Positions 6,615-13,619 of a DNA stretch of 16,200 nucleotides are shown here, piece by piece. Numbering within the stretch: the stretch's first letter is position 1; the number at the start of each line of letters is the position of its first letter. The position numbers and the translations under genes were made by a program. Source of the DNA: Bacillota bacterium (GTDB lineage: Bacteria > Bacillota > Clostridia > Tissierellales > Sedimentibacteraceae); contig JAFACY010000025.1 in assembly GCA_023425285.1 (NCBI GenBank), positions 1-16,200 on the forward strand. Direction: 5' to 3'. The notes beneath the pieces were generated by a model. That model was not told the DNA's origin, made no database searches, and worked only from the letters and a program-made list of their open reading frames with translations.

Positions 6615-7178
6615 ATGAAAACAAGAATCTATATATCAGTAATTTTATGTTTTTTTTTGACAGCATGCATAGATAAACCAGTAGAAGTAACAGTTGACGA
6701 AAAAACAAATATTTACTACAATGAAATAATAAATACTTTAGATAAAAATGATGTAAGTGATATTAGAATAATATCAATTAAAAAAAACAGGAATAATGAA
6801 GAACTAATATTATATACATATTATAGTAATGAATATGAGAATATAGTTATTGGAATAAAAAGGGCGAATTGGATTGGTGAAAAAGTTGGATTTATGGATT
6901 TGACTAAGCAGAAAAGTCAAGATTTACCTATTTCTTTTGGTAGTATATTAGAAAGTAACGATGAAGGAAAATATACCATAACGTATGGGAGTGTTAATGA
7001 TAGTAATATAAAAAATATAAAGATATTGTATGCTGATAATACTAGCATTGAGGAAGAGATAAATGAAGTCGGCTTTATAATTATAAGAGATAGTTATAAT
7101 GATGGTATAATACAAATTACTGCATATGATAAATATTTAAATGAAGTTTATAAATTTCCGAACAATGAATTAAATTAA
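6615..7178 (+). CDS. Lipoprotein of unknown function, second cassette gene
   Basis: A 187-aa protein with a lipoprotein signal: MKTRIYISVILCFFLTACID, lipobox L15-T16-A17-C18, so it should be anchored on the outer face of the membrane after cleavage before Cys18. The rest is hydrophilic with alternating beta-strand-like segments (for example EELILYTYYSNEYENIVIGI and GKYTITYGSV) and no recognised catalytic motif. The ribosome binding site AGGAGG (6604-6609) is well placed. It lies 71 nt after the secreted-protein gene and 36 nt before the small membrane protein gene. Its base composition is very AT-rich, like the other cassette genes and unlike cysK or cbiD. A surface lipoprotein encoded beside a secreted product could be a self-protection or anchoring factor; this is inference only. 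Confidence 0.75.
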   Translation: MKTRIYISVILCFFLTACIDKPVEVTVDEKTNIYYNEIINTLDKNDVSDIRIISIKKNRNNEELILYTYYSNEYENIVIGIKRANWIGEKVGFMDLTKQKSQDLPISFGSILESNDEGKYTITYGSVNDSNIKNIKILYADNTSIEEEINEVGFIIIRDSYNDGIIQITAYDKYLNEVYKFPNNELN

Positions 7179-7214
7179 AACAAAATAAAATATCATTCAT
7201 CAAGGAGAACAATT

Positions 7215-7454
7215 ATGAATAGTAATTCAAAATTATTACATTGTATTTTAGGGAGTTTAATTCTTACCTTATTGAACAATCCGATATTGGTAAGTGCCAG
7301 ATTAGGCATATTTGAAAATTCTCATGGGATAACAATGGCAGTAATATATCAGGCTTATAATCTTTTTTTTAATATATTATCATTTATTGGACTTGTTTTA
7401 TTGATTGTTTTTTCAATCAAATTAATAATAAACAACATAAAGAAGGATAAATAG
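7215..7454 (+). CDS. Small membrane protein, third cassette gene
   Basis: A 79-aa protein with two hydrophobic stretches: residues 7-28 (LLHCILGSLILTLLNNPILVSA, which could also serve as a signal peptide ending at VSA) and 50-72 (LFFNILSFIGLVLLIVFSIK and on), then a basic tail NNIKKDK. Topology is either two helices or a cleaved signal plus one helix. The ribosome binding site AAGGAG (7202-7207) is well spaced. It is the last gene before a hairpin at 7479. Small two-helix proteins beside secreted antagonists are often immunity proteins, and others are export accessories; nothing in the sequence decides between these. I do not recognise the family. Confidence 0.68.
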   Translation: MNSNSKLLHCILGSLILTLLNNPILVSARLGIFENSHGITMAVIYQAYNLFFNILSFIGLVLLIVFSIKLIINNIKKDK

Positions 7455-7478
7455 ATGAGCAATAAGAGGAATTTTTAT

Positions 7479-7503
7479 ACAAAAGGAAGTTCCTTCCTTT
7501 TGT
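7479..7503 (+). terminator. Hairpin at the end of the exported cassette
   Basis: ACAAAAGGAA (7479-7488) pairs with TTCCTTTTGT (7494-7503) around a 5-nt loop. The T-rich 3' arm is inside the stem and only TAATATGT follows, so termination may be partial. Confidence 0.55.
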
Positions 7504-7558
7504 AATATGTAAGAATATTCATTACATTAGTGAAATATAGAATCTTCTTAATTTATTT

Positions 7559-7653
7559 ACTACACTGTAATCCACCTCAAGTGGTTCGTTTTCTTCCATG
7601 GAAATGCGTCCCTATTCATACAAGCTACCGTCTATGGTGAGATATATGTTTTC
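7559..7653 (-). pseudogene. Broken copy of the 3' end of the GerMN lipoprotein gene
   Basis: These 95 bp match 9061-9155, near the 3' end of the intact GerMN lipoprotein gene, with six mismatches and no gaps, in the same orientation. On the minus strand the copy still encodes ENIYLTIDGSLYE and SMEENEPLEVDYSVV, but a G-to-T change turns the following Ser codon into an in-frame TAG, and the original stop has been replaced by VNK and on. Homology ends abruptly at 7653/9155 and fades into patchy similarity (TCTTCTTA) below 7559. The rest of the gene is missing, so this is a dead fragment left by duplication, deletion or insertion. Confidence 0.85.
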
Positions 7654-8150
7654 CATGTCAAGGGGACGGCAGACTGCGCAACACCACATATTTATTCCCC
7701 CCAAAAATCATCTTAGTCCTTAAATTATGACAAATTCAAAACAAGCAGAAAATACGTTTAAAATAAAGGAGTTTATAGCCTCCACAAGAGCCTTAACTCC
7801 ATATTTATTACTCTTTTATTAGCATGCATATGATTTAAGAAATATTAAGCATAGGTATTTTTTTGTTGAGAAGTTCTATGAAACTGATTTTAAGAAAATT
7901 ACACCAAGGGCACCATGGGTTCCCGTGTATTTGATTTAACGCAAATTCTTGAAACAGAGAAATCAATTTCTTAATAGTTATAATACATTGTTCCAATTAT
8001 AGCAGAATGGATATCCTATGCACAGTTGAATTATCTATAAAGGTAGAAGATTATATGAGAGCAAAAGAATAGACAAATTTTTGCACAAAAAGTCGGGAAA
8101 CCAAACTTTTGAAGCTCTATAATTGAGTACACAGGCAGGAGGTGATTGAT
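7654..8150. other. Gene-poor stretch with decayed sequence
   Basis: No intact gene is seen. The stretch holds a frame without a start codon (7826-7939, plus) and a weak hairpin (GGAGTT near 7768 with AACTCC near 7795). A TATAAT at 8118-8123 could be a -10 for the AraC gene, but I see no good -35. With the broken GerMN copy on its left, this looks like a site of past insertion and decay. Confidence 0.5.
7826..7939 (+). pseudogene. Possible C-terminal remnant of an unknown protein
   Basis: An open frame of 37 codons after a stop at 7820-7822, reading AYDLRNIKHRYFFVEKFYET and ending ITPRAPWVPVYLI then TAA. It has no start codon or ribosome binding site. The composition is protein-like, and it lies next to another gene fragment, so it may be the tail of a lost gene. 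I cannot name the family, and chance is possible. Confidence 0.25.
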
Positions 8151-9008
8151 ATGAGATGGACAGAATGCATCGGTGATGCCATAAGCTTTATTGAAGAAAA
8201 TATTACAGAAGAAATAACAATAGAGGATATTGCAAAAATGGTGCATATTTCACCTTTTTATTTCCAAAAAGGTTTCGCTATGTTGTGTGATTTTACGGTG
8301 GGTGATTATATCAGATGTCGCAGGCTGACTCTTGCAGGAAGTGAAATCGCCGCGAGCGATGATAAAATCATAGATATTGCTCTAAAATACGGTTATGATT
8401 CTCCTGATAGCTTCACAAAAGCATTTGTTCGTTTTCATGGATGTACACCGTCCGCTGTGCGTAAAGACGGAGCGAATATTAAATATTTTGCTCCACTATC
8501 AATTAAATTTGCTTTAAAAGGAGGCTATTCTATGGACTACAAAATTGTAGAGAAAGACGAGTTCACCGTAGTTGGATTAAAAAGAACGTTCAAATACGAG
8601 AACGCAATGCAGGATGTACCAAGACTCTGGGGTGAGTTTCACCAGATGTCAGTGGGAAAGGCAATATGCCCGATGTACGGCATTAATGCTGATGAATCCA
8701 TGCAGGGTAATGAGTTTGAGTATCTTATAGCGGATAATTATAATCCCGCTATGGATATACCGGATGGATTTGTAACCAAGGTTATTCCGAAATTTACATG
8801 GGCAGTATTTTCCTGCAAAGGTGCAATGCCGCAAGCAATGCAGGACGTGAACAGAAAGATTTACTCAGAGTGGTTACCGAATTGCAAGGATTACGAAATT
8901 GCAGCGGGGTACTGTATCGAGATGTATGAGGATCCTGCCAAGTACGAATATGGAGTTCAGGATGAGGGATATTATAGTGAAATGTGGATTCCTGTAAAGA
9001 AAAAGTAA
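8151..9008 (+). CDS. AraC-family transcriptional regulator with GyrI-like effector domain
   Basis: A 285-aa protein. Residues 1-107 form an AraC/XylS DNA-binding domain with two helix-turn-helices: ITIEDIAKMVHISPFYFQKG (22-41) and KIIDIALKYGYDSPDSFTKA, followed by the typical FVRFHGCTPSAVRK. From about residue 125 (MDYKIVEKDEFTVVGLKRTF) to the end lies a GyrI-like/AraC-E-bind effector domain, ending YSEMWIPVKKK. Such proteins bind small hydrophobic or cationic compounds and often control multidrug or stress genes; the ligand is not deducible. The start is set at 8151, since AGGAGG (8137-8142) is well spaced for it, while the in-frame GTG at 8142 falls within that site. No obvious target gene is adjacent. 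Its base composition is closer to the core genes than to the cassette. Confidence 0.9.
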   Translation: MRWTECIGDAISFIEENITEEITIEDIAKMVHISPFYFQKGFAMLCDFTVGDYIRCRRLTLAGSEIAASDDKIIDIALKYGYDSPDSFTKAFVRFHGCTPSAVRKDGANIKYFAPLSIKFALKGGYSMDYKIVEKDEFTVVGLKRTFKYENAMQDVPRLWGEFHQMSVGKAICPMYGINADESMQGNEFEYLIADNYNPAMDIPDGFVTKVIPKFTWAVFSCKGAMPQAMQDVNRKIYSEWLPNCKDYEIAAGYCIEMYEDPAKYEYGVQDEGYYSEMWIPVKKK

Positions 9009-9021
9009 GGGGAAGGGTTAC

Positions 9022-9041
9022 AGGGGGCTTGCACGCCCCCT
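9022..9041. terminator. GC-rich hairpin between convergent genes
   Basis: AGGGGGC (9022-9028) pairs with GCCCCCT (9035-9041) around TTGCAC. It lies between the ends of the AraC gene (plus) and the GerMN lipoprotein gene (minus). No U-tract follows on either strand, so terminator function is plausible but not certain. Confidence 0.5.
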
Positions 9042-9050
9042 CGTCTCTTC

Positions 9051-10022
9051 TTATTCCCTAACTACGCTGTAATCCACCTTAAGGGGTTCGTTTTCTTCCA
9101 TGGAAATGTGTCCCGATTCATACAAGCTGCCGTCTATGGTGAGATATATGTTTTCTACACCGTAATAAGAGCCTAAGGTGTTGGCAATGCTTTGAAGTAT
9201 CATGCTTTCATAGCCTGCTCCGGCATTCATTTCCTCAATGAAATTTTTTGATAAATCTATATGCACACTTTCATCCTTTTCATCAAAATAAAGCTCGTTT
9301 ATTTTGGTATTTATGCTGAACAATTCATACACGGATAAATCCTTAACAGTTTTTTCGATTACGTCCTTTGCTGAATCATTGGTGTTGAAGGATATTTGTA
9401 CGTCAACAGAATTCAGATGAATTCCATCAAGATCGGGATAATATAATGTAACAGTCTGTATCAATGGCATATTTTGTTCTACATCGGTCAAGGTTGATGA
9501 TACCTCAGAAGTGCCGCTTTTGAATATGGACTTTACTAATCCAACATCCTTCGCATAATAATTTGTAGTCGTTCCGTTACCGCTTTCGGTTGTCACTTCA
9601 ATTGCATCGAAATTACCCTGTTGAGTTACTATTTGTTTTAATTCTCCTGTGTAGGGCGGCTTTAACACCACGCTGCCCTCCTGAAATTCGCGGTTGGTAA
9701 AGTCCTCTCTGAAGTAGGTTTCTCCTTTGCTGTAAAGCTCTGTAAGTTGATTGTCCTTAAACTCGTAAACCTTGATTGTCTCGGTTCCGCCGTTATTTGT
9801 CCTTGTCTGGAATCTGTTATTGCTTATATAATCTATGTACACTGTGTATGAGGCAAATTCATTACCTTCACCTTGGTATGAATACTTGGTGTTTTCAACT
9901 ACCGGGAAATAATCTTCTGCAGAGTATTCATCCTGATTATTATTGTCAGGCACATTTGGCTTATTTTCACATGCTGTAATCAGCACAAGAATTATTAATA
10001 TCAAAGCAATTGTTTTTTTCAT
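9051..10022 (-). CDS. GerMN-domain lipoprotein
   Basis: A 323-aa lipoprotein: MKKTIALILIILVLITACEN has a lipobox I15-T16-A17-C18. Residues 30-195 form a beta-rich region (YSYQGEGNEFASYTVYIDYI, then FKSGTSEVSSTL). From about 205 to 320 lies a GerMN (sporulation/germination) domain, with VTLYYPDLDGIHL, VIEKTVKDLS, IHLDSK-like VHIDLSKNF and the C-terminal VENIYLTIDGSLYESGHISM. GerMN domains occur in spore-germination and cell-envelope lipoproteins and are thought to bind envelope partners. The start is placed at 10022, because the GGAGGA ribosome binding site (10026-10031) overlaps the in-frame ATG at 10034 and suits 10022. A TATAAT lies at 10057-10062 on the minus strand. A broken copy of the last 95 bp of the domain is at 7559. 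Confidence 0.85.
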   Translation of the reverse strand: MKKTIALILIILVLITACENKPNVPDNNNQDEYSAEDYFPVVENTKYSYQGEGNEFASYTVYIDYISNNRFQTRTNNGGTETIKVYEFKDNQLTELYSKGETYFREDFTNREFQEGSVVLKPPYTGELKQIVTQQGNFDAIEVTTESGNGTTTNYYAKDVGLVKSIFKSGTSEVSSTLTDVEQNMPLIQTVTLYYPDLDGIHLNSVDVQISFNTNDSAKDVIEKTVKDLSVYELFSINTKINELYFDEKDESVHIDLSKNFIEEMNAGAGYESMILQSIANTLGSYYGVENIYLTIDGSLYESGHISMEENEPLKVDYSVVRE

Positions 10023-10096
10023 AATTTCCTCCATAATTTAAATATGTCTTAGTAATATTATACCTGAATATGAATATATTAACCATTTGTGCAAAT

Positions 10097-10137
10097 AAAA
10101 AACCTCCGGGATAAATAATATTTATTTACGTCGGAGG
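10097..10137 (-). terminator. Intrinsic terminator of the btu operon
   Basis: On the minus strand CCTCCG (10137-10132) pairs with CGGAGG (10108-10103), with further AT pairing inside. TTTTTT (10102-10097) follows directly. It lies just after the ABC ATPase stop and before the promoter region of the GerMN lipoprotein. Confidence 0.88.
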
Positions 10138-10146
10138 CATTAACTT

Positions 10147-10944
10147 CTAATTTACTTTCCTTAATTTTGGCGGTTCACCGGTGTAGTATTCCCACTGCTT
10201 CAATGATTCGGTCATATATGCCGCCACATCCATGTCATATACCTTGTTTAAGAGCTTAGACGATATTACATCTGCTGCCTTACCGTAAGCGGCAGTTTTT
10301 CCATTATCCAGAAGCAGAATGTTGTCTGCTAGTTTCATGGTCAGATTTAAATCGTGGAGAACTCCGATCACAGCATGATTGTTTTCCTTGGACCAGTTTC
10401 TCAAGAAATCTATCAGCTCAGCCTGATTTTTTAAATCCAGATGATTGGTGGGTTCGTCAAGCAATATAACTTTAGGCTCCTGAGCCAGTGTTCTTGCCAG
10501 ATAAACTCTTTGGAGCTGACCTCCTGACAATGTTACTATCTGCTTATCCTTCAGACTGTATAAATCAACTGCCTTCAGGCATTTTTCCGTATATTCCCTG
10601 TCCTTTGCGGAGGGCTGTTTGAAGCTTCTGTCCTTCATGTGCAGATATCTGCCTAAAAGTACCGTTTCATAAACCGTATATGAAAAGTAAATAGAAGAAA
10701 TCTGACTCATTACGGCCATTTTTTTAGCAACCTCGGCACGTTTCATGGACAAAATGTTTACATCATTTATTTTTATGGTTCCTTTGTGAGAAATCAATCC
10801 TGCTATTGCTTTTATAAGTGTTGTTTTGCCGCAGCCGTTGGGACCTATGATGCATAAGTTTTCTCCCTCACTTATATTCAGCGATATATTTTTTATAACA
10901 TCCTGACCGTTGTAACCGGCTGATACATTTTCTAAAGTGAGCAT
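10147..10944 (-). CDS. btuD: ABC transporter ATP-binding protein, cobalamin/Fe-siderophore type
   Basis: A 265-aa ATPase of the FecE/BtuD/FepC family. The Walker A is GPNGCGKT (residues 34-41), the Q-loop Gln is at 81, the signature LSGGQLQR is at 139-146, Walker B is VILLDEP with D163-E164, and the H-loop is in VLHDLN. It supplies ATP hydrolysis on the cytoplasmic side to the permease encoded just upstream. The ATG at 10944 directly follows the permease stop (0-nt gap), and its AAGGAG ribosome binding site lies inside the permease end. It is the last gene of a three-gene operon headed by a cobalamin riboswitch, so a corrinoid is the likely cargo; sequence alone would also fit ferric siderophore or haem import. 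After the conserved core it has a C-terminal tail (VAAYMTESLKQWEYYTGEPP). Confidence 0.9.
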   Translation of the reverse strand: MLTLENVSAGYNGQDVIKNISLNISEGENLCIIGPNGCGKTTLIKAIAGLISHKGTIKINDVNILSMKRAEVAKKMAVMSQISSIYFSYTVYETVLLGRYLHMKDRSFKQPSAKDREYTEKCLKAVDLYSLKDKQIVTLSGGQLQRVYLARTLAQEPKVILLDEPTNHLDLKNQAELIDFLRNWSKENNHAVIGVLHDLNLTMKLADNILLLDNGKTAAYGKAADVISSKLLNKVYDMDVAAYMTESLKQWEYYTGEPPKLRKVN

Positions 10945-11964
10945 TTATAACTCCTTTCGTTTTGAAAAATATACATAGGCAAAAAACGGTGCTCCTATCA
11001 ATGCCGTAACAGCGCCCACCGGAAGCTCGGAGGGGGATACTACGGTTCGTGCTATCAAATCGCATATAATCATGAAGGAACCGCCGAAAATCATTGACAT
11101 GGGTATTACAACCCTGTGTGATGAACCGAATATTTTTCTCACCACATGAGGAGCGATCAAATCTATGAAGCCGATGACACCCGCAAACGAAACCGCACTG
11201 CCTGTAAGGGCGGCTGATAAACCAAGCAGCAGCCACTTCAGCTTATATACATCCACACCCATTGTAAATGCCTGTTCTTCACCAAAGGTCATTATATCCA
11301 TTTCTTTCGAGTAGCTGCTTATAACTACAGCTCCGACCAGTACTATGGGAAACAGAACAAATATGCTTGACCAGTCCTTTAAGCTGAATGAACCCATCTG
11401 CCAATATGTAAGCTGTTGGAGATGTTCGTCAGACAAGGCTGTCACCAGTGTTAAAAGTGCATTGACAAATAATGAAAAAACCATTCCCACCAATATAATT
11501 GTGTTATTTTCTAAATTTTTATCCATTTTTGCCGCAAACTTTACTGCGATAAAGACTGTGAGAAGTCCGCACAGCAAGCCGACACCTGGCAGTGTGAACA
11601 GTCCTAAAAACGGTATTCTGAATCCTGTTACGATTACCACTGCGGCACCTAAGGATGCTCCCGAAGATACACCTAATGTATATGATGATGCAAGAGGATT
11701 TTTCAATACGGACTGCATTACAGTACCGCTTACGGCAAGAGCTCCGCCTACAATGAATGCCAGTACGGTCCTCGGTAATCTTAAATTCCAGACTATTGAC
11801 ACACGATTGGGTATTATTGACTCAAGCAGCTCAGTGTTGAAGATTTTATGAGAAATAATACTTATAACCTCGTTAAAGGGTACATTGATACTCCCCAGTG
11901 CAATGCCTAATATAAAAATCAGCAAACAAATAATTATTGAAACTGTAAATTTAATATTTTTCAT
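10945..11964 (-). CDS. btuC: ABC transporter permease, BtuC/FecCD family
   Basis: A 339-aa polytopic membrane protein of the FecCD/BtuC family with about ten hydrophobic segments. Family stretches are visible: LRLPRTVLAFIVGGALAVSG, MQSVLKNPLASSYTLGVSSG, FAGVIGFIDLIAPHVVRKIF and ELPVGAVTALIGAPFFAYVY. The GFIDLIAPHVVR segment is the coupling-helix region that contacts the ATPase. It would form a homodimeric channel with the lipoprotein encoded upstream and the ATPase downstream. Its ATG overlaps the stop of the binding protein by 4 nt (ATGA), indicating coupling. The riboswitch at the operon head argues for cobalamin or cobinamide over iron. Confidence 0.92.
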   Translation of the reverse strand: MKNIKFTVSIIICLLIFILGIALGSINVPFNEVISIISHKIFNTELLESIIPNRVSIVWNLRLPRTVLAFIVGGALAVSGTVMQSVLKNPLASSYTLGVSSGASLGAAVVIVTGFRIPFLGLFTLPGVGLLCGLLTVFIAVKFAAKMDKNLENNTIILVGMVFSLFVNALLTLVTALSDEHLQQLTYWQMGSFSLKDWSSIFVLFPIVLVGAVVISSYSKEMDIMTFGEEQAFTMGVDVYKLKWLLLGLSAALTGSAVSFAGVIGFIDLIAPHVVRKIFGSSHRVVIPMSMIFGGSFMIICDLIARTVVSPSELPVGAVTALIGAPFFAYVYFSKRKEL

Positions 11965-12938
11965 TTTTTATAAGCTTCAGGATAAATTGCCTTTGCCATT
12001 TGATCTAATGCCTTGATAATATTCTGATTTGACAATGAGCTTGCATTATTGTCAATATTATATACATCGTTATTTCTTATTGCGGTTATATTTTCCCATC
12101 CCGCACGATTTTTGATTTCTTCGGCGGCATTTGGTATGTATTCCACATTTGTGAGTATAACATCCGGATTTTTAGATACTATTGCTTCTTCCGATACAGC
12201 AATCCATTGCTCCTGATCCTTCAATATATTTTCAGCACCTAAAATTTCAATCATTTCATTTAAGAATACTCCGCTGCCGAAGCTGTATAAATTCGGAGCT
12301 CCCGCTATTTCAAAGTATACTGTTTTTTTATCCTCTATTTTTGAACCGAATTCTTTATATTCTTCTATTTTTTCTATCATATCATTAACAATATCTACGG
12401 CTTTATTTCTAACTTGTAAGGTTTCTGATATATATAATATATCTTCGTATATACCTTCAATACTATTACTTGCGGGTATGTATACTACGGTGATTCCTAA
12501 ATCTTTAATTGGCTTGAACGGGTCATCGCCCTTTGCCATACTCATTCCCGTCGCATAAATGATATCTGGATTTAAAGCAACCAGTTGCTCAACATCCGGA
12601 TTCATTATATCAAATTGCGGTATGTCTGCAGGTATTCCCTCAATACCGGAAGAATATTTGTCAACTGCAACCAATTTATCACCTGAACCCAAAGCAACGA
12701 TTATTTCGGTATTGGAAGGTGAAATGGATATGATTCTGTTTATTTCTTCAGGTATGTCTACATCGTTACCTGCTCTGTCGGTTATGGGAAGCTGATATTC
12801 CACCTTGGGCGGTTCCTGGTCTGTTTCCGGTTTCACAGGCTCTGAAGGCGGCTGTGTGCTGCTTGTACATGCTGTCATACTCACCAGTAAAAGCATCATG
12901 GCAATGAGTAAAGATATTTTTTTTATAAATTTGTTCAT
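11961..12938 (-). CDS. btuF: ABC transporter substrate-binding lipoprotein, corrinoid type
   Basis: A 325-aa lipoprotein of the BtuF/FhuD-like helical-backbone binding proteins. The signal segment is MNKFIKKISLLIAMMLLLVS, with lipobox M21-T22-A23-C24. A Pro-rich linker (TQPPSEPVKPETDQEPP) leads into two lobes: ITDRAGNDVDIPEEINRIIS with SPSNTEIIVALGSGDKLVAV (lobe 1) and NPDVILTNVEYIP (lobe 2). The start at 12938 has an excellent GGAGGAC ribosome binding site (12944-12950); an in-frame ATG at 12980 is rejected because it lies in the riboswitch expression platform. It captures substrate outside the cell and passes it to the permease encoded next. A cobalamin aptamer upstream supports a corrinoid ligand, though sequence would also allow ferric chelates. 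Confidence 0.9.
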   Translation of the reverse strand: MNKFIKKISLLIAMMLLLVSMTACTSSTQPPSEPVKPETDQEPPKVEYQLPITDRAGNDVDIPEEINRIISISPSNTEIIVALGSGDKLVAVDKYSSGIEGIPADIPQFDIMNPDVEQLVALNPDIIYATGMSMAKGDDPFKPIKDLGITVVYIPASNSIEGIYEDILYISETLQVRNKAVDIVNDMIEKIEEYKEFGSKIEDKKTVYFEIAGAPNLYSFGSGVFLNEMIEILGAENILKDQEQWIAVSEEAIVSKNPDVILTNVEYIPNAAEEIKNRAGWENITAIRNNDVYNIDNNASSLSNQNIIKALDQMAKAIYPEAYKK

Positions 12939-12966
12939 ATTAGTCCTCCGGGTAATAGCTATATTT

Positions 12967-12978
12967 GGTGGTAGCACC
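12967..12978 (-). repeat. 12-nt repeat after the btuF leader terminator
   Basis: GGTGCTACCACC in the minus sense, 2 nt after the T-run of the terminator and 28 nt before the btuF ATG. The identical sequence is at 13620-13631 on the plus strand in the equivalent place before cbiD. It is an imperfect palindrome and can form a 4-bp hairpin (GGTG/CACC). Function unknown. Confidence 0.75.
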
Positions 12979-12980
12979 AT

Positions 12981-13010
12981 AAAAAAATACGCTTCGAATT
13001 TCGAAACGTA
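12981..13010 (-). terminator. Riboswitch terminator upstream of btuF
   Basis: On the minus strand TACGTTTC (13010-13003) pairs with GAAGCGTA (12995-12988, one G-U pair), and seven Ts (12987-12981) follow. It is the expression platform of the minus-strand cobalamin riboswitch. Between it and the aptamer lies another hairpin (CATTTGCG/CGCAAATG, 13069-13091). Confidence 0.85.
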
Positions 13011-13090
13011 AAGCCCACAAATTGCTTTTTATATGTCTGCTACTTACTTTTTTCTCTGAAAAGCATAGCATTTGCGGTATTTACGCAAAT

Positions 13091-13251
13091 GATACCGGCA
13101 GGTTTTCCGACTCAGAGGTCATCGCAGATTTTTAACCTTCCCGGTTTCCCAGTGGCTGGCATTGCCTTAAAAATCGCTCTCTCATTACGGCAGCAGGACT
13201 GTTCAGGATTTTAACCTGATTCCCTATTATCGCAATATGCGCACCAATATC
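13091..13251 (-). promoter_or_regulatory. Cobalamin riboswitch controlling btuFCD
   Basis: A minus-strand aptamer with AGGGAATCAGGTTAAAATCC and CAGTCCTGCTGCCGT (core P3-P6 strands), then GCCACTGGGAAACCGGGAAGG, and the B12 box AGTCGGAAAACCTGCC (13112-13097). P1 can be drawn as GATATTGG (13251-13244) with CCGGTATC (13098-13091), using two G-U pairs. A terminator follows at 12981-13010, so cobalamin binding should switch the import operon off. The GGTAT of the P1 3' strand can also pair with the ATACC just downstream (within 13076-13080), a plausible switching element. Confidence 0.93.
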
Positions 13252-13270
13252 AATATGTTCATTTGGTTCA

Positions 13271-13299
13271 AGTATATTACAATTAAAATTACTTGTCAA
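13271..13299 (-). promoter_or_regulatory. Promoter of the btuFCD operon
   Basis: On the minus strand TTGACA (13299-13294), a 17-bp spacer and TATACT (13276-13271). The start would be near 13264, about 12 nt before the aptamer. Its -35 lies 23 bp from the -35 of the divergent cbi promoter. Confidence 0.85.
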
Positions 13300-13322
13300 T
13301 CAATGTTTGTTTCCCGACTTGG

Positions 13323-13351
13323 TTGACAAGCAAAAGAACCTAATGTATAAT
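13323..13351 (+). promoter_or_regulatory. Promoter of the cbi operon
   Basis: A perfect consensus promoter: TTGACA (13323-13328), a 17-bp spacer and TATAAT (13346-13351). The start would be near 13358, just before the aptamer. Such a strong promoter implies that control rests mainly on the riboswitch. Confidence 0.9.
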
Positions 13352-13370
13352 AAAAGTAATTTAATAGATG

Positions 13371-13521
13371 ATATTTTGGTAACAAATGTTTTAATAGGGA
13401 AAACAGTAAAAGCTGTTACAGCCCCCGCTACTGTGAAAGGTGACAGCATTCTATGCCACTGTGCTATGCATGGGAAGGTGAATGTTGAATGAACCGAAAG
13501 TCAGGAGACCTGCCAGGATAT
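13371..13521 (+). promoter_or_regulatory. Cobalamin riboswitch controlling cbiD-cbiF-cbiJ
   Basis: Aptamer with AGGGAAAACAGTAAAAGCTG and ACAGCCCCCGCTACTGTGA, then GCCACTGTGCTATGCATGGG followed by AAGG, and the B12 box AGTCAGGAGACCTGCCA at 13499-13515. P1 pairs ATATTTTGG (13371-13379) with CCAGGATAT (13513-13521) with two wobbles. An intrinsic terminator follows at 13591-13617. A possible antiterminator pairs CGGGAG (13537-13542) with CTTCCG (13593-13598), the terminator's 5' arm. Cobalamin binding should stop transcription of the synthesis genes. Confidence 0.95.
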
Positions 13522-13590
13522 GTGTTTATAGATTTTCGGGAGGATTATCTAAAATATTTAATTGTGTAATAAAATAATTAAAATTATTTA

Positions 13591-13617
13591 AACTTCCGTA
13601 AGCGGAAGTTTTTTTTT
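13591..13617 (+). terminator. Riboswitch terminator upstream of cbiD
   Basis: AACTTCCG (13591-13598) pairs with CGGAAGTT (13603-13610) around a TAAG loop, followed by a T-run to 13617. This is the expression platform of the plus-strand cobalamin riboswitch. Confidence 0.93.
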
Positions 13618-13619
13618 AC

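Noticed and set aside
7455..8150. Insertion sequence or integrase remnant as the cause of the gene fragments.
   Set aside because: I find no transposase-like frame, terminal inverted repeats or target duplication here.
11345..11851. A 168-codon plus-strand frame inside the permease gene.
   Set aside because: It is the antisense shadow of a strongly conserved membrane protein and has no ribosome binding site.
13307..13492. A 61-codon plus-strand frame across the cbi promoter and riboswitch.
   Set aside because: It overlaps a clear promoter and aptamer and has no ribosome binding site or protein-like conservation.
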